Origin: Lantana camara
Lineage: Eukaryota; Streptophyta; Magnoliopsida; Lamiales; Verbenaceae
Assembly: GCA_037501455.1 (NCBI GenBank)
Contig: CM074865.1
Location: 34,454,501 to 34,518,500, forward strand
DNA: 64,000 nucleotides
Direction: 5' to 3'
The notes below the pieces were generated by a model that saw nothing but the letters and a program-made list of their open reading frames with translations, was not told the origin of the DNA and ran no database searches. The position numbers were made by a program, and so were the translations under genes. This document shows, piece by piece, positions 11,060 through 22,271 of this stretch; the stretch's first letter is position 1, and the number at the start of each line of letters is the position of its first letter.

Positions 11060-12540
11060 CGTAAAAGCCATTTAGGTATTCTAAGCCCCATCTTCTCAAG
11101 ATGCACTTTGAGAGCCTATTGACTTTGGGCGTTTCCAAAGTGGATCTGCTATATTCTCTGCTGATGTGACCCTCTTGTTTACACATCTCTTAGGAAACAC
11201 CTTTTCCTTATAAAGTGATTCGTAATCACGTGTTCAGTCTCTTGGTGAGGTCTTGGTTCTCTTACTTGAGCAACCATCCATTTTATCATACAATATGATA
11301 AAGGAGTTGTTTCATGCTAGGAACTTCATCTAACCAGTTAGATGGAGTCTCTTACCCAAACACTTAACTTAGCCTTATATAATACGACTAAGTTCTCAAC
11401 TACGATAGTCGAGTTTTGCAATGTCCGTCCTTGGAACCCCTTTCCAACACATTGCATTACCATTCTGGTAGAAGTTGTATCCTTTCAATGATTTCATAAT
11501 CATCTATGTTTGATGAAACAATTACATCAAAATATCCTTTCAATGATAAGATCTTTTGGGCTCTGTAAACTAATACATATCCTCATTTCTTCTCAAGTAC
11601 TCTGAGGACATCCTTTACAGAGATCTAATGACCTTCTCTGAGGTCATATTAGATTCGGCCCACTACGCTTAGTGTTGCGCCATATCAAGTCTAATACATA
11701 ACATTTCATACATTATGCACCCTTTTACTTAAAGGGATTTTGGACATTCTAACTTTCTTAAAGTTATCTTAGGACACATACTCTTCAAAAGAGATGTTCC
11801 ATTGTCCCTACTAAACTCCTTTTAGTATTATGGTTATGTACTCGTTTTGTGATAATCCTTTTATTCTCTTAGATCTATCTTCTATAGATCTGAATGTCGA
11901 GAATTTAGGATAATCACTAAGATCTTTCATGTCAAATTGTTTCTTAAACAAGAATTGGTAACTTTCACGTTATCCTTGACATTCCTAATGAGAAGGATGT
12001 CGTCTTCTAAAGAACCAAAATTTGACTCTTACATCACTAACTTTCATATATACACTTTTAAGACTTATTCGACTTCCATCTGTGCCAAACGATTTGACTA
12101 TCCTATGGAATCGAATTGTCTAACTCCTAGAAGCCTTTATCAATTCACAGATTGACTTTAGGGATTTGCATACCTTATGCATACTCCCACTGAATATGAG
12201 GTTTATAGAAATACCTTATTTCAGTCTCTTTCAATCTCATATTGTACAAGATAGTTCTCATATTCATTTATCATATCTCATAGTCAGAATATGAGGATGT
12301 GATAAACGCAATCCAAATGGACTTTTGCATTTCAACCGTCAAGAAGGTTGTAATGCTTTCATTCACACGAAGCTGCACGAGCTTGATCCTATCAGGTGGA
12401 TCAACCAAGGTCAAAACTTTGGTTCGAGTATATGGAATCCATATTGGATTTCAAGGCTTGCTTACACTACTCAGATTCCAAATCTGACAGTGTCTCCTCT
12501 TCAAGTAATTCCATGGCTATCTAGGAACGCGTTCTAAACA
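11060..12540 (-). pseudogene. B copia RT-RNase H remnant, heavily decayed
   Basis: No ORF survives, but frame-hopping on the minus strand recovers copia pol landmarks in the right order. Near 12400-12460 there is a segment like the start of the copia RT (MDSIY-NQ then a DPPDRIKL-like run). Near 11693-11725 there is an IMY-MLC-like segment, resembling the 'GSIMYAMLC' region. Near 11215-11238 there is EHVITNHF, resembling the 'KHI..RYHFIRE' region of RNase H. A final MGLR-like segment lies just before the PPT. Many stops and indels separate them. C (53467-54910) and D (59906-61330) carry the same decayed sequence. Confidence 0.6.
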
Positions 12541-14340
12541 CGTCTTAAGAGAAGGGTTTCACACGTGTACATGCTCTAAAATTTGGCTAAGTTTTATCAG
12601 ATGGGCTCGTTTCTTCTATATGTGGCGTGGATATTTATTCTCAAATTTCTTTGAGGTCTGCTTGCTTGTCTTTCTTCTTCTATAGGAACGATTCCTTAAG
12701 AAAGATACATTCCTTGAGACAAACAACCTTTGTCTAAGGGAATCGCAGAAATGATATCCAATATTATTGTATAAACTTGAACTCATTTCAAGCTTATCTC
12801 CCACTATCCTCTTCAAGTAAGAGGATTCCATTGAATTCTTGGATAAGAATAATTAGGGAATTTAGTATGCCACTTTGCATAGTGCAACTGAAGGACTGAT
12901 TTTGGAAGGTACTAAATTCAAAATCTCTAACTGCATATTCTAGGAGTTTATTCCTAGAATGATTATAAGTCAGTAAAGCTTGCTATGGAATGGACCATAT
13001 CCTATAAGGTTTCATTCCCTCATTCGGAAACACTAAGGTGTTCTCGAATTAGTTTACTGAGAGATTATCCTATTATCTCTAAGATGACTAAGGAATTAGT
13101 TACTAAGATATTGGCTATCTCGATCATATCGATTTACCTATAACTTATGACTACTTCGGTTCCTAACCTCCTTTCGAAATTCTAAGAATTTCATATAAGT
13201 TTCGAATTTGTACTTTAACAAGTACATTCATTCATAATGGTTAAACTGACGATTGTATCTAGTGCTTACATTAAGCATCTTACACTCATCAGCATGGATC
13301 GAAATCCACTATAATTTTGGAACGTTCCATGTTTCTTATAAACGGGATTCAGGAACGCTTCCCTCATGACAGGATTCACAGGAAGTCAACACTATAGGTT
13401 CATTTTCATAGAATGATCCTAAGGTGTCTGACTTGCTAATCCTTTTATATCTCAACGTTCCAAAGTAATTCGAAGCTTTGTCATCTTACTTTTGTTATCT
13501 CGTTGTATGTTCAGAACATTAGTGCCTTGAGTCTTTGCACAACGGATTATGCAGAATTGACTCAAGACTAGTGAATTCTATTCCTAGTAGAATTACTAAA
13601 CGAGGTAACATTTCAAAGTACTCATACTCTCTGCAGTTCCCTTTCAAAGTCCTTATTTGCTACCATAGAAGCAAACGTCTATTTGATCTCTAGTGTCTTT
13701 TGGGCATACCCCTTACATGCCCCTCCATTGGGCTCTTAAGGGTTTCTTCTTCTTTAGGCCGTCAAGCCTTTAACTTAGGGAGTTTTAGAAGAAGAATTAA
13801 CCATCTCAACCTTTTATTCCTTCTTAAGGATGCTCTCAACCATTATCAACTTAAATGATTAACTATGCTACATTAGCATCATTCTAGTTGAGCATAAAGG
13901 GTTTGAATGATAGTCGAAGCAATGTAAGCAATCAGTGCATTGAGAACTCTTTTCTCAGTTGATGATCGAGACCATAAGATCTTCAAATAAGATCTTTAGA
14001 CCTTGTTCGCGTGCACTTGTTTCCTTATTTGGAATATTGAATAATTCCATAATGTTATACCTTGTAACATTTTTATGAGGTGGTTCAATTGCTTTTAAGT
14101 GGTTTGGAAAAATCCATTCACCTCAGATTGCTTCTCTTTTGGCCCGGGTCGACTTTTCACAATTGAAAACTTCGCCCTTTAGAGAACGCCTTTCTCTAGT
14201 CGGATTCTAAAATGAATTTTAGGATCCGAAGCCATTTAGAGTTAGTCAGGACTTGGTCAACTTATTTGACTTAAGGATGGATACGAATGGGTTTGCATTT
14301 CATATTGTAGAGAATCACAGAACTACAACCTAAATGCTAA
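12541..14340 (-). pseudogene. B copia gag to integrase remnant, heavily decayed
   Basis: This lies upstream of the RT remnant in element direction. At 13630-13677 a broken zinc-knuckle-like segment (CFYGSK then LKGNC in a shifted frame) sits where the copia gag knuckle belongs. Only about 1.2 kb separates it from the RT remnant, less than I expect for intact protease plus integrase, so part of integrase is probably deleted. Between 14340 and the knuckle are faint gag-like fragments. I cannot identify integrase catalytic residues. The whole stretch is conserved in C and D with the same interruptions. Confidence 0.45.
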
Positions 14341-14510
14341 GCAGAGAAAATGTGGGCATGCTGAATTATAACGATATACAAAAGATAAGGTCTTTAATCT
14401 AATGTAGCTCCCACTGTTTTTCAAAGATCTATAATTCCCAAATATCTAAGAGGAACACGTTTCCCAATGGGTACTAAGATCCTAAGCATTTTACCTCGAA
14501 CCCACGACTC

Positions 14511-14820
14511 GCGGACATTCTAAGAAAAATCCTAGGTAGGTACAACTTACCAATTCTAACACCTTTAGAACTCTTAGTAATTGTTTTTGCATCACCTATC
14601 TTTCAATATGGACCCACGACTCGTGCGACATCCATATTTACTTAGGCGTTTAAGCTAGACCCATCAATCATAAGATCATGATCAAAACTTAGTTCGAACG
14701 ACCCACGACTCGCGGACATCGCCCTTGCCAAAATTAACCACGAAATATTGATCATTTAAAATGATCAATTAGGTAACTAAGAACTAATAAGCTCCACTAG
14801 CTATCCCACGACTCGTGGAC
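14511..14820 (-). repeat. Four spaced copies of CCCACGACTCGCGGAC motif, B
   Basis: Copies start at 14511, 14613, 14702 and 14805, spaced 89-103 bases apart. Forms are CCCACGACTCGCGGAC (first and third), CCCACGACTCGTGCGAC (second) and CCCACGACTCGTGGAC (fourth). The sequence between copies is unrelated. The same four-copy array is present in C (56918-57237) and D (63345-63664). The motif lies 1.8-2.1 kb downstream of the PBS in element direction. Its function is unknown. Confidence 0.85.
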
Positions 14821-15959
14821 AATAACTAGCTTTACTTACTAAACTTAAAACCTATTGATGGAATGCTAGGAATTTAATTCAAAATTTGCATCTCGATTTA
14901 AATACCTATTATTCGAAATGAGCTTAATATTTAATGGGAATTTTTGAATCAACCGAAGAGTTGTTCGGTTCGACCTCACCAACATATATGTTATCCAATT
15001 TTATTAGTCTTGATTAATGCAAGTACACTTAAATGCATTTCAAACAAGCACATAAACAGATAACATGTCCTAGCATGATACTAACATGTAATGATCATGG
15101 GTTCTACCTATCTTATGCGTGATATGTGGGAGCCACTCCACAATCACAAGGTCTAACATACATGCCACATAAACAGTTTAAATCACATAAGCGAAAGCGG
15201 TAACAAAATACGAGCCCTATCTCTATTACATTTAACAATTGAGATTCCCCTCCCTAACATTTTGAGGGGTCTTCACTTATGGCCTCCTTGTTACTTGAAT
15301 GTGGTTCATCTTACTCCATGGGTGCATTGTCTCCAAAATGAAAATAAAACCTCACCACCTATCTCTACTCTCAAATTACAATAAAAAGAAAAAGACATAA
15401 AGTAATAAGGCTCAATCTTCATATTGGCCTTAGACAATTACACGGGGCATACTCCGGCCTCAAAAACAGTAATATGGAAAGCCACATAATAAATCACATA
15501 ACAGTACGCACATAAGTGAGGCTCCAACCTCAATTGAAAAACGCAACTATAGGGCTCCAACCCCAATTTAAACCATCCATGTGCATAAATTAAAACCATA
15601 CATAGATCTAAACCCATGATCACCTAACATGCTTTAGCGAGAATTTAAATTTAGCCAATAAATTAAAATTCTCGTTTCAAGTCCTAATGACTTAAAACAC
15701 GACTTGATGCGAGTCTTATTTATAAAAGTTTTCAATAAATCCCAAATTACCAAAACAAATAAAATTCCAATTAATTTCTGAAAATTAATAATTTTACCAA
15801 AGATTGTATTTTCCCAAAATATAAACCGTTTCAATTTCTCAAAAATCCCAATTTTAAGTTTTATTCAAAAATTAAAAATAAATATTCAAAAATAAAATTT
15901 TTAAAATTAAAATAAAAATTGGGACTGGATTGCACGAAATACGAAAAAGCCGGATCACG
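14821..15959 (-). other. B leader-side internal region without recognisable gene
   Basis: AT-rich sequence has no ORF or domain I can recognise. It includes a repeated 'aggctccaacctcaatt' type phrase near 15520-15570. D is inserted into C at the position equivalent to 15508. Confidence 0.5.
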
Positions 15960-16330
15960 AAAACGGGGCCCGTACGCGAAAAAGGGTCACGCCAGTTGCA
16001 AGCGCGCGCGCGCGCGTGCGACAGGCGCGCACAGCGCGCTGCCAAGGCCGCGCTAGTGCGCGCACTGCGCGCGCATGCTTGCGCGCCTGCTGGGCGTGTC
16101 CCTTCCGGGCGTGTGCGGGCGGGCTGGGCGACTGATCCCGCACGCCTTGCGGGATCGTTGCCCAGCCTGGGCGGGACGGCGTCGGCAGTCCTGGGCGGGG
16201 CGCCTAGGCGCTCCCGGAGCACCTCCCGCGCGGTTGCGGGAGGGAGTAGGCTCACGGCCTGCGCGCCTAGGACAGGCGGGCGGTGCTGCGCGAAGCCCGC
16301 GCGCGCGACTCCTTCGCGTGCGGGGTTTCG
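15960..16330 (-). other. B GC-rich island with hairpins next to PBS
   Basis: This block of about 370 bp is extremely GC- and CpG-rich, in sharp contrast to the AT-rich flanks. It has strong inverted repeats. At 16124-16165 an outer stem CTGGGCGAC/GTTGCCCAG encloses a perfect inner stem GATCCCGC/GCGGGATC. At 16222-16243 CCTCCCGC pairs with GCGGGAGG around a 6-base loop. It lies about 270-640 bases downstream of the PBS in the RNA leader. Open frames across it are composed of Ala, Arg, Gly and Pro and are best explained by composition. Confidence 0.7.
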
Positions 16331-16601
16331 CGTGTTCGTCGTATTCCGTATTTTCGTTTCGTGTTTTCATTCAAAAGCAAAACCAATCCAAGAAATCCAA
16401 AAACAGTTTATACAGTTTCAAATCTAAAATAGTTTTCAAAATTAAATTTTGCAAAAACCAATTTTCAGAAACTTTCAGGAAAAAATACAGTTTCGTAATT
16501 CAGGCTTTCTAAAACAATTACAAATACTCAATCGCATCAAGCCTAAGAATTTCTACCAAATTCAGAATAATTGAGACGAATCAAAAACACGATTAACGAG
16601 G

Positions 16602-16615
16602 TGGCTCTGATACCA
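16602..16615 (-). other. B primer binding site (initiator Met-tRNA)
   Basis: The minus strand reads TGGTATCAGAGCCA, a full match to the Met-tRNA primer site, two bases inside the 5' LTR. It fixes the element's orientation. Confidence 0.92.
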
Positions 16616-16617
16616 CT

Positions 16618-18901
16618 TTTTGGAAAACACGAATCACAAAGCAGCGGAATTTAAAAATTTTTCCAACAAAAGGATCTTGAACTCGCAATCGTGTATCCAA
16701 ATTCGTAAAGATAGAAAACTTACTTTTCTTTTATTCTTTCTTGAAGCGTTTCAAGCCACCCAAGAACGCTCTTCTCGCGGCTTGACAACCCGTCCCTCGA
16801 AAGTCTCTTTCTACTTCAGAATCCATTGTCGGGATAGCAATCCACACCAACCTAGATTCAATTCATGTTAGAGATGTTCTTAACAATATAACATAAAGAA
16901 AGAAACATGAAATGAGAAAAGCAGGATTGAAACTCCCTTCGAAAACCAGTTTTCCGAAAGTAGAAAACTGCCAGTCACAAAACCCTCGTGAAAAAATTCA
17001 TCCTTCAGGATATGGACGAACGGTTTTTGCCATCTTCTTTGGTTCGATTTTTTCATTCGCTTCACGTCGGTTTCAGAATCGTTTCATCATCCCTTCTGAT
17101 CGTTTTGCTTGATCCCCACTTTTGGTAAAGCTCGAATCTTCAAAACTTCTAACTTGAAGCTCTCTAGAGATAGTCCACCAACTTGGCTACAATCTAATTA
17201 GTAAGGATGCTAGTTCTCTAGTTAGTGTTTAGGCTTAACCTAGGGTTTCGTTTATCTTGGAGAAAGGATGGTGTTCAACACATGAACCAAAAGTATTCGA
17301 TTAGCTCTAAAGGGGAGCATGAGCTCCCCTATATATAGGAAAGGGAGAGGGGCGCCGATCCTATTCCTTGTTGGGCAAGGATTCGGTTTGTATCTCTCCT
17401 ATTACTTGATCATCAAGTATTCTCCAACTTTGACTTTGAATTCAAATTCAAATCAACTTTCAAGAGAGCTAAAAATATCCAAACTATTTTTGGATAATTT
17501 TATACTTTATTTATTATAAAATAAATAACTTATTTTTATCTAATTAATTAATTCGTAATTAATTAACTAGATTATTTTCTCCAAAATAAGACTTTCTTTT
17601 TAATTCAAAATTAAACCAAAGTCTATTAAATAATTAACACATTTAATTATTTAATACATATATATACAATATATATATATTCACACGTGTGTGACACGTC
17701 TCACAGTGACACGTGTCACTCACGTGAGCCACAGTGATTTCACACGTGTGGAACCCTCTTGGCCCGATTAACTCGTTTAATCATTTTTAAGCCTCAACTC
17801 ATGTAACCAAGTTGTTGTGTGTGACCCTCTAGGTTCTCAATTCAATTAGCAGTGACCCTAATTAATTAATTCACTAATTAATTAATCAGTCCACAGATTA
17901 AACGACCATAGTCTAGCAACAGGTGTTTAACCCCTAGCTGAATTGGAATGTTCGGATTCGACAGAACCTTTAAGTCATTGATTCATGTGAGATACAATCC
18001 TCCTACTTACTATCTCTCAACCATGATCTAGGGTAAGGGAATAATTAGAACCCTAATAATCTGGTCTTAAAGCTAAGTGCATTTCATATCCATTTGATCT
18101 CAATCCAAGAAACCCTTTTCTTGATGTCTTGATCTACTGCCTTGGCCAAGGACTCCATATGGCATATGAATGACTTACACAATAAGAGATCACCTTGTAT
18201 ATGCAAGTGTAGGTCCTTTCTTGATTCTCATTCACTTTCATGAGTCACTTGTGCAGCCCCAGCATAAGCCTTGAATCAGTTGTCTAAGGCGACACCCTTT
18301 AAAGCTTATACCAAAGACTACAGAGTTAACTCATAAAGTAACATGGAACCTCATGTCTAAGGATCAATTAATCACATCAATGACTCCTGAGATATTTCCT
18401 AATCTGGAAGTTTCCATTTCCTGAAATAGAAACTTCCTTTCCCATTTAGGAATCTTCTCACACGGGGTACCTCAGTGAACTTACTTATTGAAGTAAGCAC
18501 CCTTATGTATCACGCACGTATCAACTATACACTTTGCACCTCCATGAAACAAGGTGGTCCTTCTTAAGGGCGTGATCCCACAAGCAAGCCTTAGAGGAGT
18601 TAGGTTGACACTCCCACTGTCTGTAGGACTCATCGGCTTGGAGTATTTTACTAATCATAACTTACGTGATATAGGGCTCGTTTCATGAACCATTTCACCT
18701 AAATGGTAGAGTCCTAAAGTCATCAGGATTAGAGGAGTTCTCATACATACGCACGTAATGGAAACACACAAAACACGTATTGGCACATAAAGAAGTGTTT
18801 GCCTATAATCAATCGTATATTATTCAAAGATTGTCTGTGATACAAGAAAAGTCCCAAAGCAGATTACGTCGAATCAGCTTTCTAGGGCACTATTCCTAAC
18901 A
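16618..18901 (-). repeat. B 5' LTR
   Basis: This is the partner of 8759-11045. The outer end is the usual CCTAACA, but the inner end reads TTTTGG where the family has TGTTGG, so the terminal TG next to the PBS has mutated. A TATA box is at 17329-17338 and four intact G-boxes lie at 17684-17748. One G-box is lost to CACGTC, and one is lost together with a 4-base deletion near 17732. Confidence 0.92.
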
Positions 18902-19414
18902 AAACCGTTCGTAAAAGGAATAGTAAACTAGGGTTTTCAAAAATGTTTTCAACAAAACGAAGTTCCGAAAATGGATTTCCAAGCCAAGAATGATTTCAAA
19001 AGACTCGTCTCGACTCAAGGATCAATTCGACTGTAACTTGGGTAGGAAAGGTATCAGAATCAAAAGCTCATTTTCTGATGAATAGTAACTTTGGTCGGTA
19101 AGTTCCAAAAATACCCTTATGGCTCAAGAAAGACTTTCTGAGTTCGGGAAACAAGTTCAAACGATTGGGAAACATGTGTGATGAACCTCTAGGGTTCGAG
19201 TAGCAATATGAACAAGGTAGGCTTGGGTTAGGAATAGTAAACTGTATCAAAGGTCAAGAATTCCCCCTTAAAGCATGTCAGATCATATACGAGCACAAAG
19301 TTCATGTAAGAATGCAATGCATGATGATTCAAAAAGTTGGATCACGGTCTATAAACGCTTTACCAATACCCTTAACTTACTGTTTTCATCCAGGCCCTGT
19401 TTTGGGCTGTTACA
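18902..19414 (-). repeat. E2 3' LTR, proximal segment
   Basis: This is the start (element direction) of E2's 3' LTR and continues the sequence broken by B at 8758. It ends on the plus strand in GGGCTGTTACA at 19414. I count about ten differences over 513 bases from the corresponding end of the 5' LTR (29310-29822), roughly 2%. Confidence 0.93.
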
Positions 19415-19826
19415 ATCACCCCTCCTTAAAGAGAATCTGTCCTCAGATTCTTCCGCTGTAACTGCAAACAACTCGGGGTGATGCTTCTGCATTTCCTCTT
19501 CTGTCTCCCAGGTTGCCTCTTCTGTCCCATGTCCTTTCCAAAGGACTTTAACCAAAGGAATCTTCCTATTCCTCAGCTCTTGAAACTTCTTATCAAGAAT
19601 CTTGGCGGGCTTCAAAACATAAGTCAAATCCGATTCCAACGGTATCTCCTCTACCGGCACAACCTCTGTCTCATCCGAGAAACACTTGCAAAGCTGAGAT
19701 ACATGAAATACGTTGTGGATTCCTGTTAGACCTACAGGCAAATCCAATCTATAAGCAGTCGGTCCGACTCTCTCCAGTATCTCATACGGTCCAACATATC
19801 TTGGGTTTAGCTTTCCTCCTTTGGAA
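19349..19826 (-). pseudogene. pol: E2 pol C-terminus: integrase end and chromodomain-like tail
   Basis: The open frame on the minus strand (132 codons from 19747, with homology extending up to the frameshift near 19826) carries the end of integrase. It includes a GIHNVFHVSQL motif, then PAKILDKKFQELRNRKIPLV and VKVLWKGHG-EEATWE, with HPELF at the end. This tail is typical of Tekay/Del chromoviruses, where it is thought to steer integration to heterochromatin. It is separated from the upstream integrase by a frameshift in a run of five T (element strand) near 19828. The frame continues past the PPT into the 3' LTR and stops at 19349, 66 bases inside the LTR. Confidence 0.85.
19415..19427 (-). 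other. E2 polypurine tract
   Basis: The minus strand reads AAGGAGGGGTGAT directly before TGTAACAG of the 3' LTR. This is the plus-strand priming site of reverse transcription. The pol reading frame runs through it. Confidence 0.88.
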
Positions 19827-20459
19827 AAACCCTTTCCTTGGCGATGCCTTCAGAAATACCTTCTCGCCCACTGCGAATTCCAAATCCTTTCTTCGCCGAT
19901 CAGCATAACTCTTCTGCCTGTCCTGGGCAGTTTTCATTCTCTGGCGAATGATCTGAATCTTCTCCGTTGCTTCTCTTATCCATTTAGCTGAATTCACTCT
20001 GATTGGTCCTTCCTCAGTACATCTCGCTTCATCCAAATCCCAGTACAACGGGGATCTACATTTCCTTCCATACAAAGCTTCATATGGAGCAGCTTTAATA
20101 GAAGCTTGATAACTATTATTGTATGCAAACTCCACAAGAGGTAAACACTCTTTCCAACTTTCTTGGAAGTCCAAAGCGCAAGCTCTTAGCATATCTTCCA
20201 AGTACTTAATCATCCTTTTTTATTGTCCATCCGTCTGAGGATGCGCTGCAGTACTGAAGTTCAACTTCGTCCCCATCAAAGTCTAAATTTCTTTCCATAA
20301 TTACGACGTGAATTTCGGATCTTTGTCCGACACTATACTGTTTGGAACTCCATGTAGTCTAACAATCTCTTGTGGATACAGCTTTGCCAACGTGCTAACC
20401 TTATCCGTTGTCTTCACTGGCAAAAAGTGCGCTGACTTTGTCAATCGATCAATAATCAC
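19782..20459 (-). pseudogene. pol: E2 integrase core, broken
   Basis: This continues integrase in the same frame as the upstream RT-RNase H part. TKSAHFLPV and the second catalytic Asp (VSDKDPKF) are visible. In-frame stops lie at 20301-20303, 20283-20285 and 20220-20222. After HPQTDGQ the usual Ser-Glu-Arg is replaced by stop-Lys-Arg, so the catalytic Glu position is a Lys codon. From 20213 the frame is open again (143 codons) with KYLEDMLRAC and the PLVEFAYNNSY-like block. A frameshift near 19828 ends it. The copy cannot make active integrase. Confidence 0.88.
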
Positions 20460-22271
20460 CTAGACACTATCTTGTCCTCCTCTGACTTTGGGTAATCCAA
20501 TGACAAAATCCATCGTGATTTGCTCCCACTTCCAAGTTGGAATCGGTAATGCTTGCAACTTCCCACTCGGCTTCTGGTGCTCAGCTTTAACTTTTTGACA
20601 AGTTAAGCACTTCTTGACAAAGTTGGCTATGTCTCTCTTCATTCCATTCCACCAGAATTGCGTCTTAACATCTTGATACATCTTAGTACCTCCGGGATGT
20701 ATCGTGTACTTAGTCTTATGCGCTTCGTCGAGAATCTCTTTCCTCAAAACAGTTGGCATGCATATTCGACCTTTATACCTCAATATTCCATGCTCATCAA
20801 CCCTGAACTTAGTCTCATCATCTTTCTCCTTAGATTCGAGACATTTCTTGATCCACTCATCGTTCTTCTGAGCTTCCAACACTTGTTCTTTCAATGGTGA
20901 TATCATCACCACGTTCGCAATTCGAGCTTTAGTTATCACCTCTATTCTTTCTCTTTGATCAACCTCGGGATTGTCAGAAATCTGTGCCAAATGAACTTTC
21001 CTGCTTAGTGCATCGGCTTCAACATTCGCCTTTCCTGGATGGTATTGAATAATGAAACCGTAGTCCTCCAGAAATTCCATCCATCTCCTCTGTCGCATAT
21101 TCAACTCCTTCTGAGTGAATAGATATCGCAGGCTCTTATGATCAGTAAAGATCTCAAACGTAACTCCATACAGGTAATGTCTCCACTTTCCCAGAGCAAA
21201 AATTATCGCTGCTAACTCCAAATCATGTGTCGGGTAGTTAACTTCATGCGTTTTCAGTTTCCTTGATGCATACGCAATCACTTTTCCATTCTGCATCAAA
21301 ACTCCCCCTAGTCCTTCTTTCGAAGCATCGGTGTAAATAGTGTATACTTCTTTTCCTTCTGGTAACGCTAACACGGGTGCAGTTGTTAGCATCTTTTTCA
21401 ATCTTTGAAAACTTTGCTCACACTTCTCAGTCCATTCGAATTTCCCTTCTTTCTTTGTCAACTTAGTGAGAGGTGTAGCTATCTTTGAGAAATCTTTGAC
21501 AAACCTTCGGTAGTAACCAGCTAATCCCAGAAAACTCCTCATTTCTGAAGGATTCTTTGGTGACTTCCAATTCATAATCGTTTCGATCTTCGAGGGATCT
21601 ACTTCGATTCCAGATCCTGATATGATATGTCCGAGAAACGTAACTCTCTCAAGCCAGAACTCACATTTGCTGAACTTTGCATATAGCTTGTGATCCAGCA
21701 AAGTGCGTAACACGATTCGAAGATGCTCAGCATGTTCCTCCGGTGTTTTTGAAAATACCAAGATATCGTCGATGAAGATCACTACAAACTTGTCGAGAAA
21801 CGGCTTGAATATACGGTGCATCATATCCATGAATGCAGCTGGTGCGTTCGTCAAACCAAATGGCATTACCACAAACTCATACTGTCCGTATCGGCTGTTG
21901 AAAGCAGTCTTCGGAATATCTGCTTCCCTGATCTTCAATTGATAATACCCTTGTCTTAGATCTAATTTAGAGTAGACCTTCGATCCTTGAAGTATATCAA
22001 ACAGCTCTTTGATATGAGAGAGAGGATACTTATTCTTGATTGTCATCCTGTTCAGCTCCCGATAGTCAATGCATAATCGCAACGATCCATCCTTCTTCTT
22101 AACGAAAAGCACAGGTGCTCCCCACGGCGATGTGCTCGGTCGAACATATCCATGCTCAATCAGTTCATCCAATTGCTTCCTTAGCTCTTCCAATTCAGCT
22201 GGAGCCATTCTATAAGGTGTCTTTGAGTACGGCTCAGCTCCTGATATCGTCTCTATTGTAAACTCCAACAC
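20460..22271 (-). pseudogene. pol: E2 reverse transcriptase, RNase H and integrase zinc domain
   Basis: A 603-codon open stretch lies between two in-frame stops, so it is a segment of a larger polyprotein. RT is at about residues 20-260, with [18 protein letters not shown] (57-74), LDLRQGYYQ (Asp 104) and the catalytic FIDDIL (Asp 168-169). RNase H has YTDASK (Asp 314), Glu 352 in DLELAA, FTDHKSL (Asp 377) and Asp 420 in EADALSRK. The integrase zinc site is His 518, His 525, Cys 555 and Cys 558. The first integrase Asp is in MDFVIGLP (588). The catalytic motifs in this part are intact. The upstream stop is TGA, probably from CGA, and the downstream stop is TAG at 20460-20462, probably from TGG. 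Confidence 0.93.

Larger units (their letters stand above)
8759..18901 (-). mobile_element. B: copia-derived LTR retrotransposon, complete but non-coding
   Basis: A 10.1 kb element has two LTRs of about 2.29 kb, a Met-tRNA PBS, a PPT and a 5.57 kb internal region with no long ORF. It interrupts E2's 3' LTR. AAACC occurs on both sides (8753-8757 and 18902-18906) as the target duplication, with one extra T at 8758 on the left. The PPT/LTR junction (AAGTGGGAGAT followed by TGTTAGG) and the order of degenerate protein remnants indicate Ty1/copia descent. The two LTRs differ at about 24 positions over 2.28 kb by hand count, so the insertion is recent. C and D belong to the same family. Confidence 0.88.

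Noticed and set aside
15930..16512. Overlapping frames of 105-165 codons on both strands across the GC-rich block
   Set aside because: They are Ala/Arg/Gly/Pro-rich in several frames at once, which GC-rich sequence without stops produces by chance; no domain or start context supports a gene.
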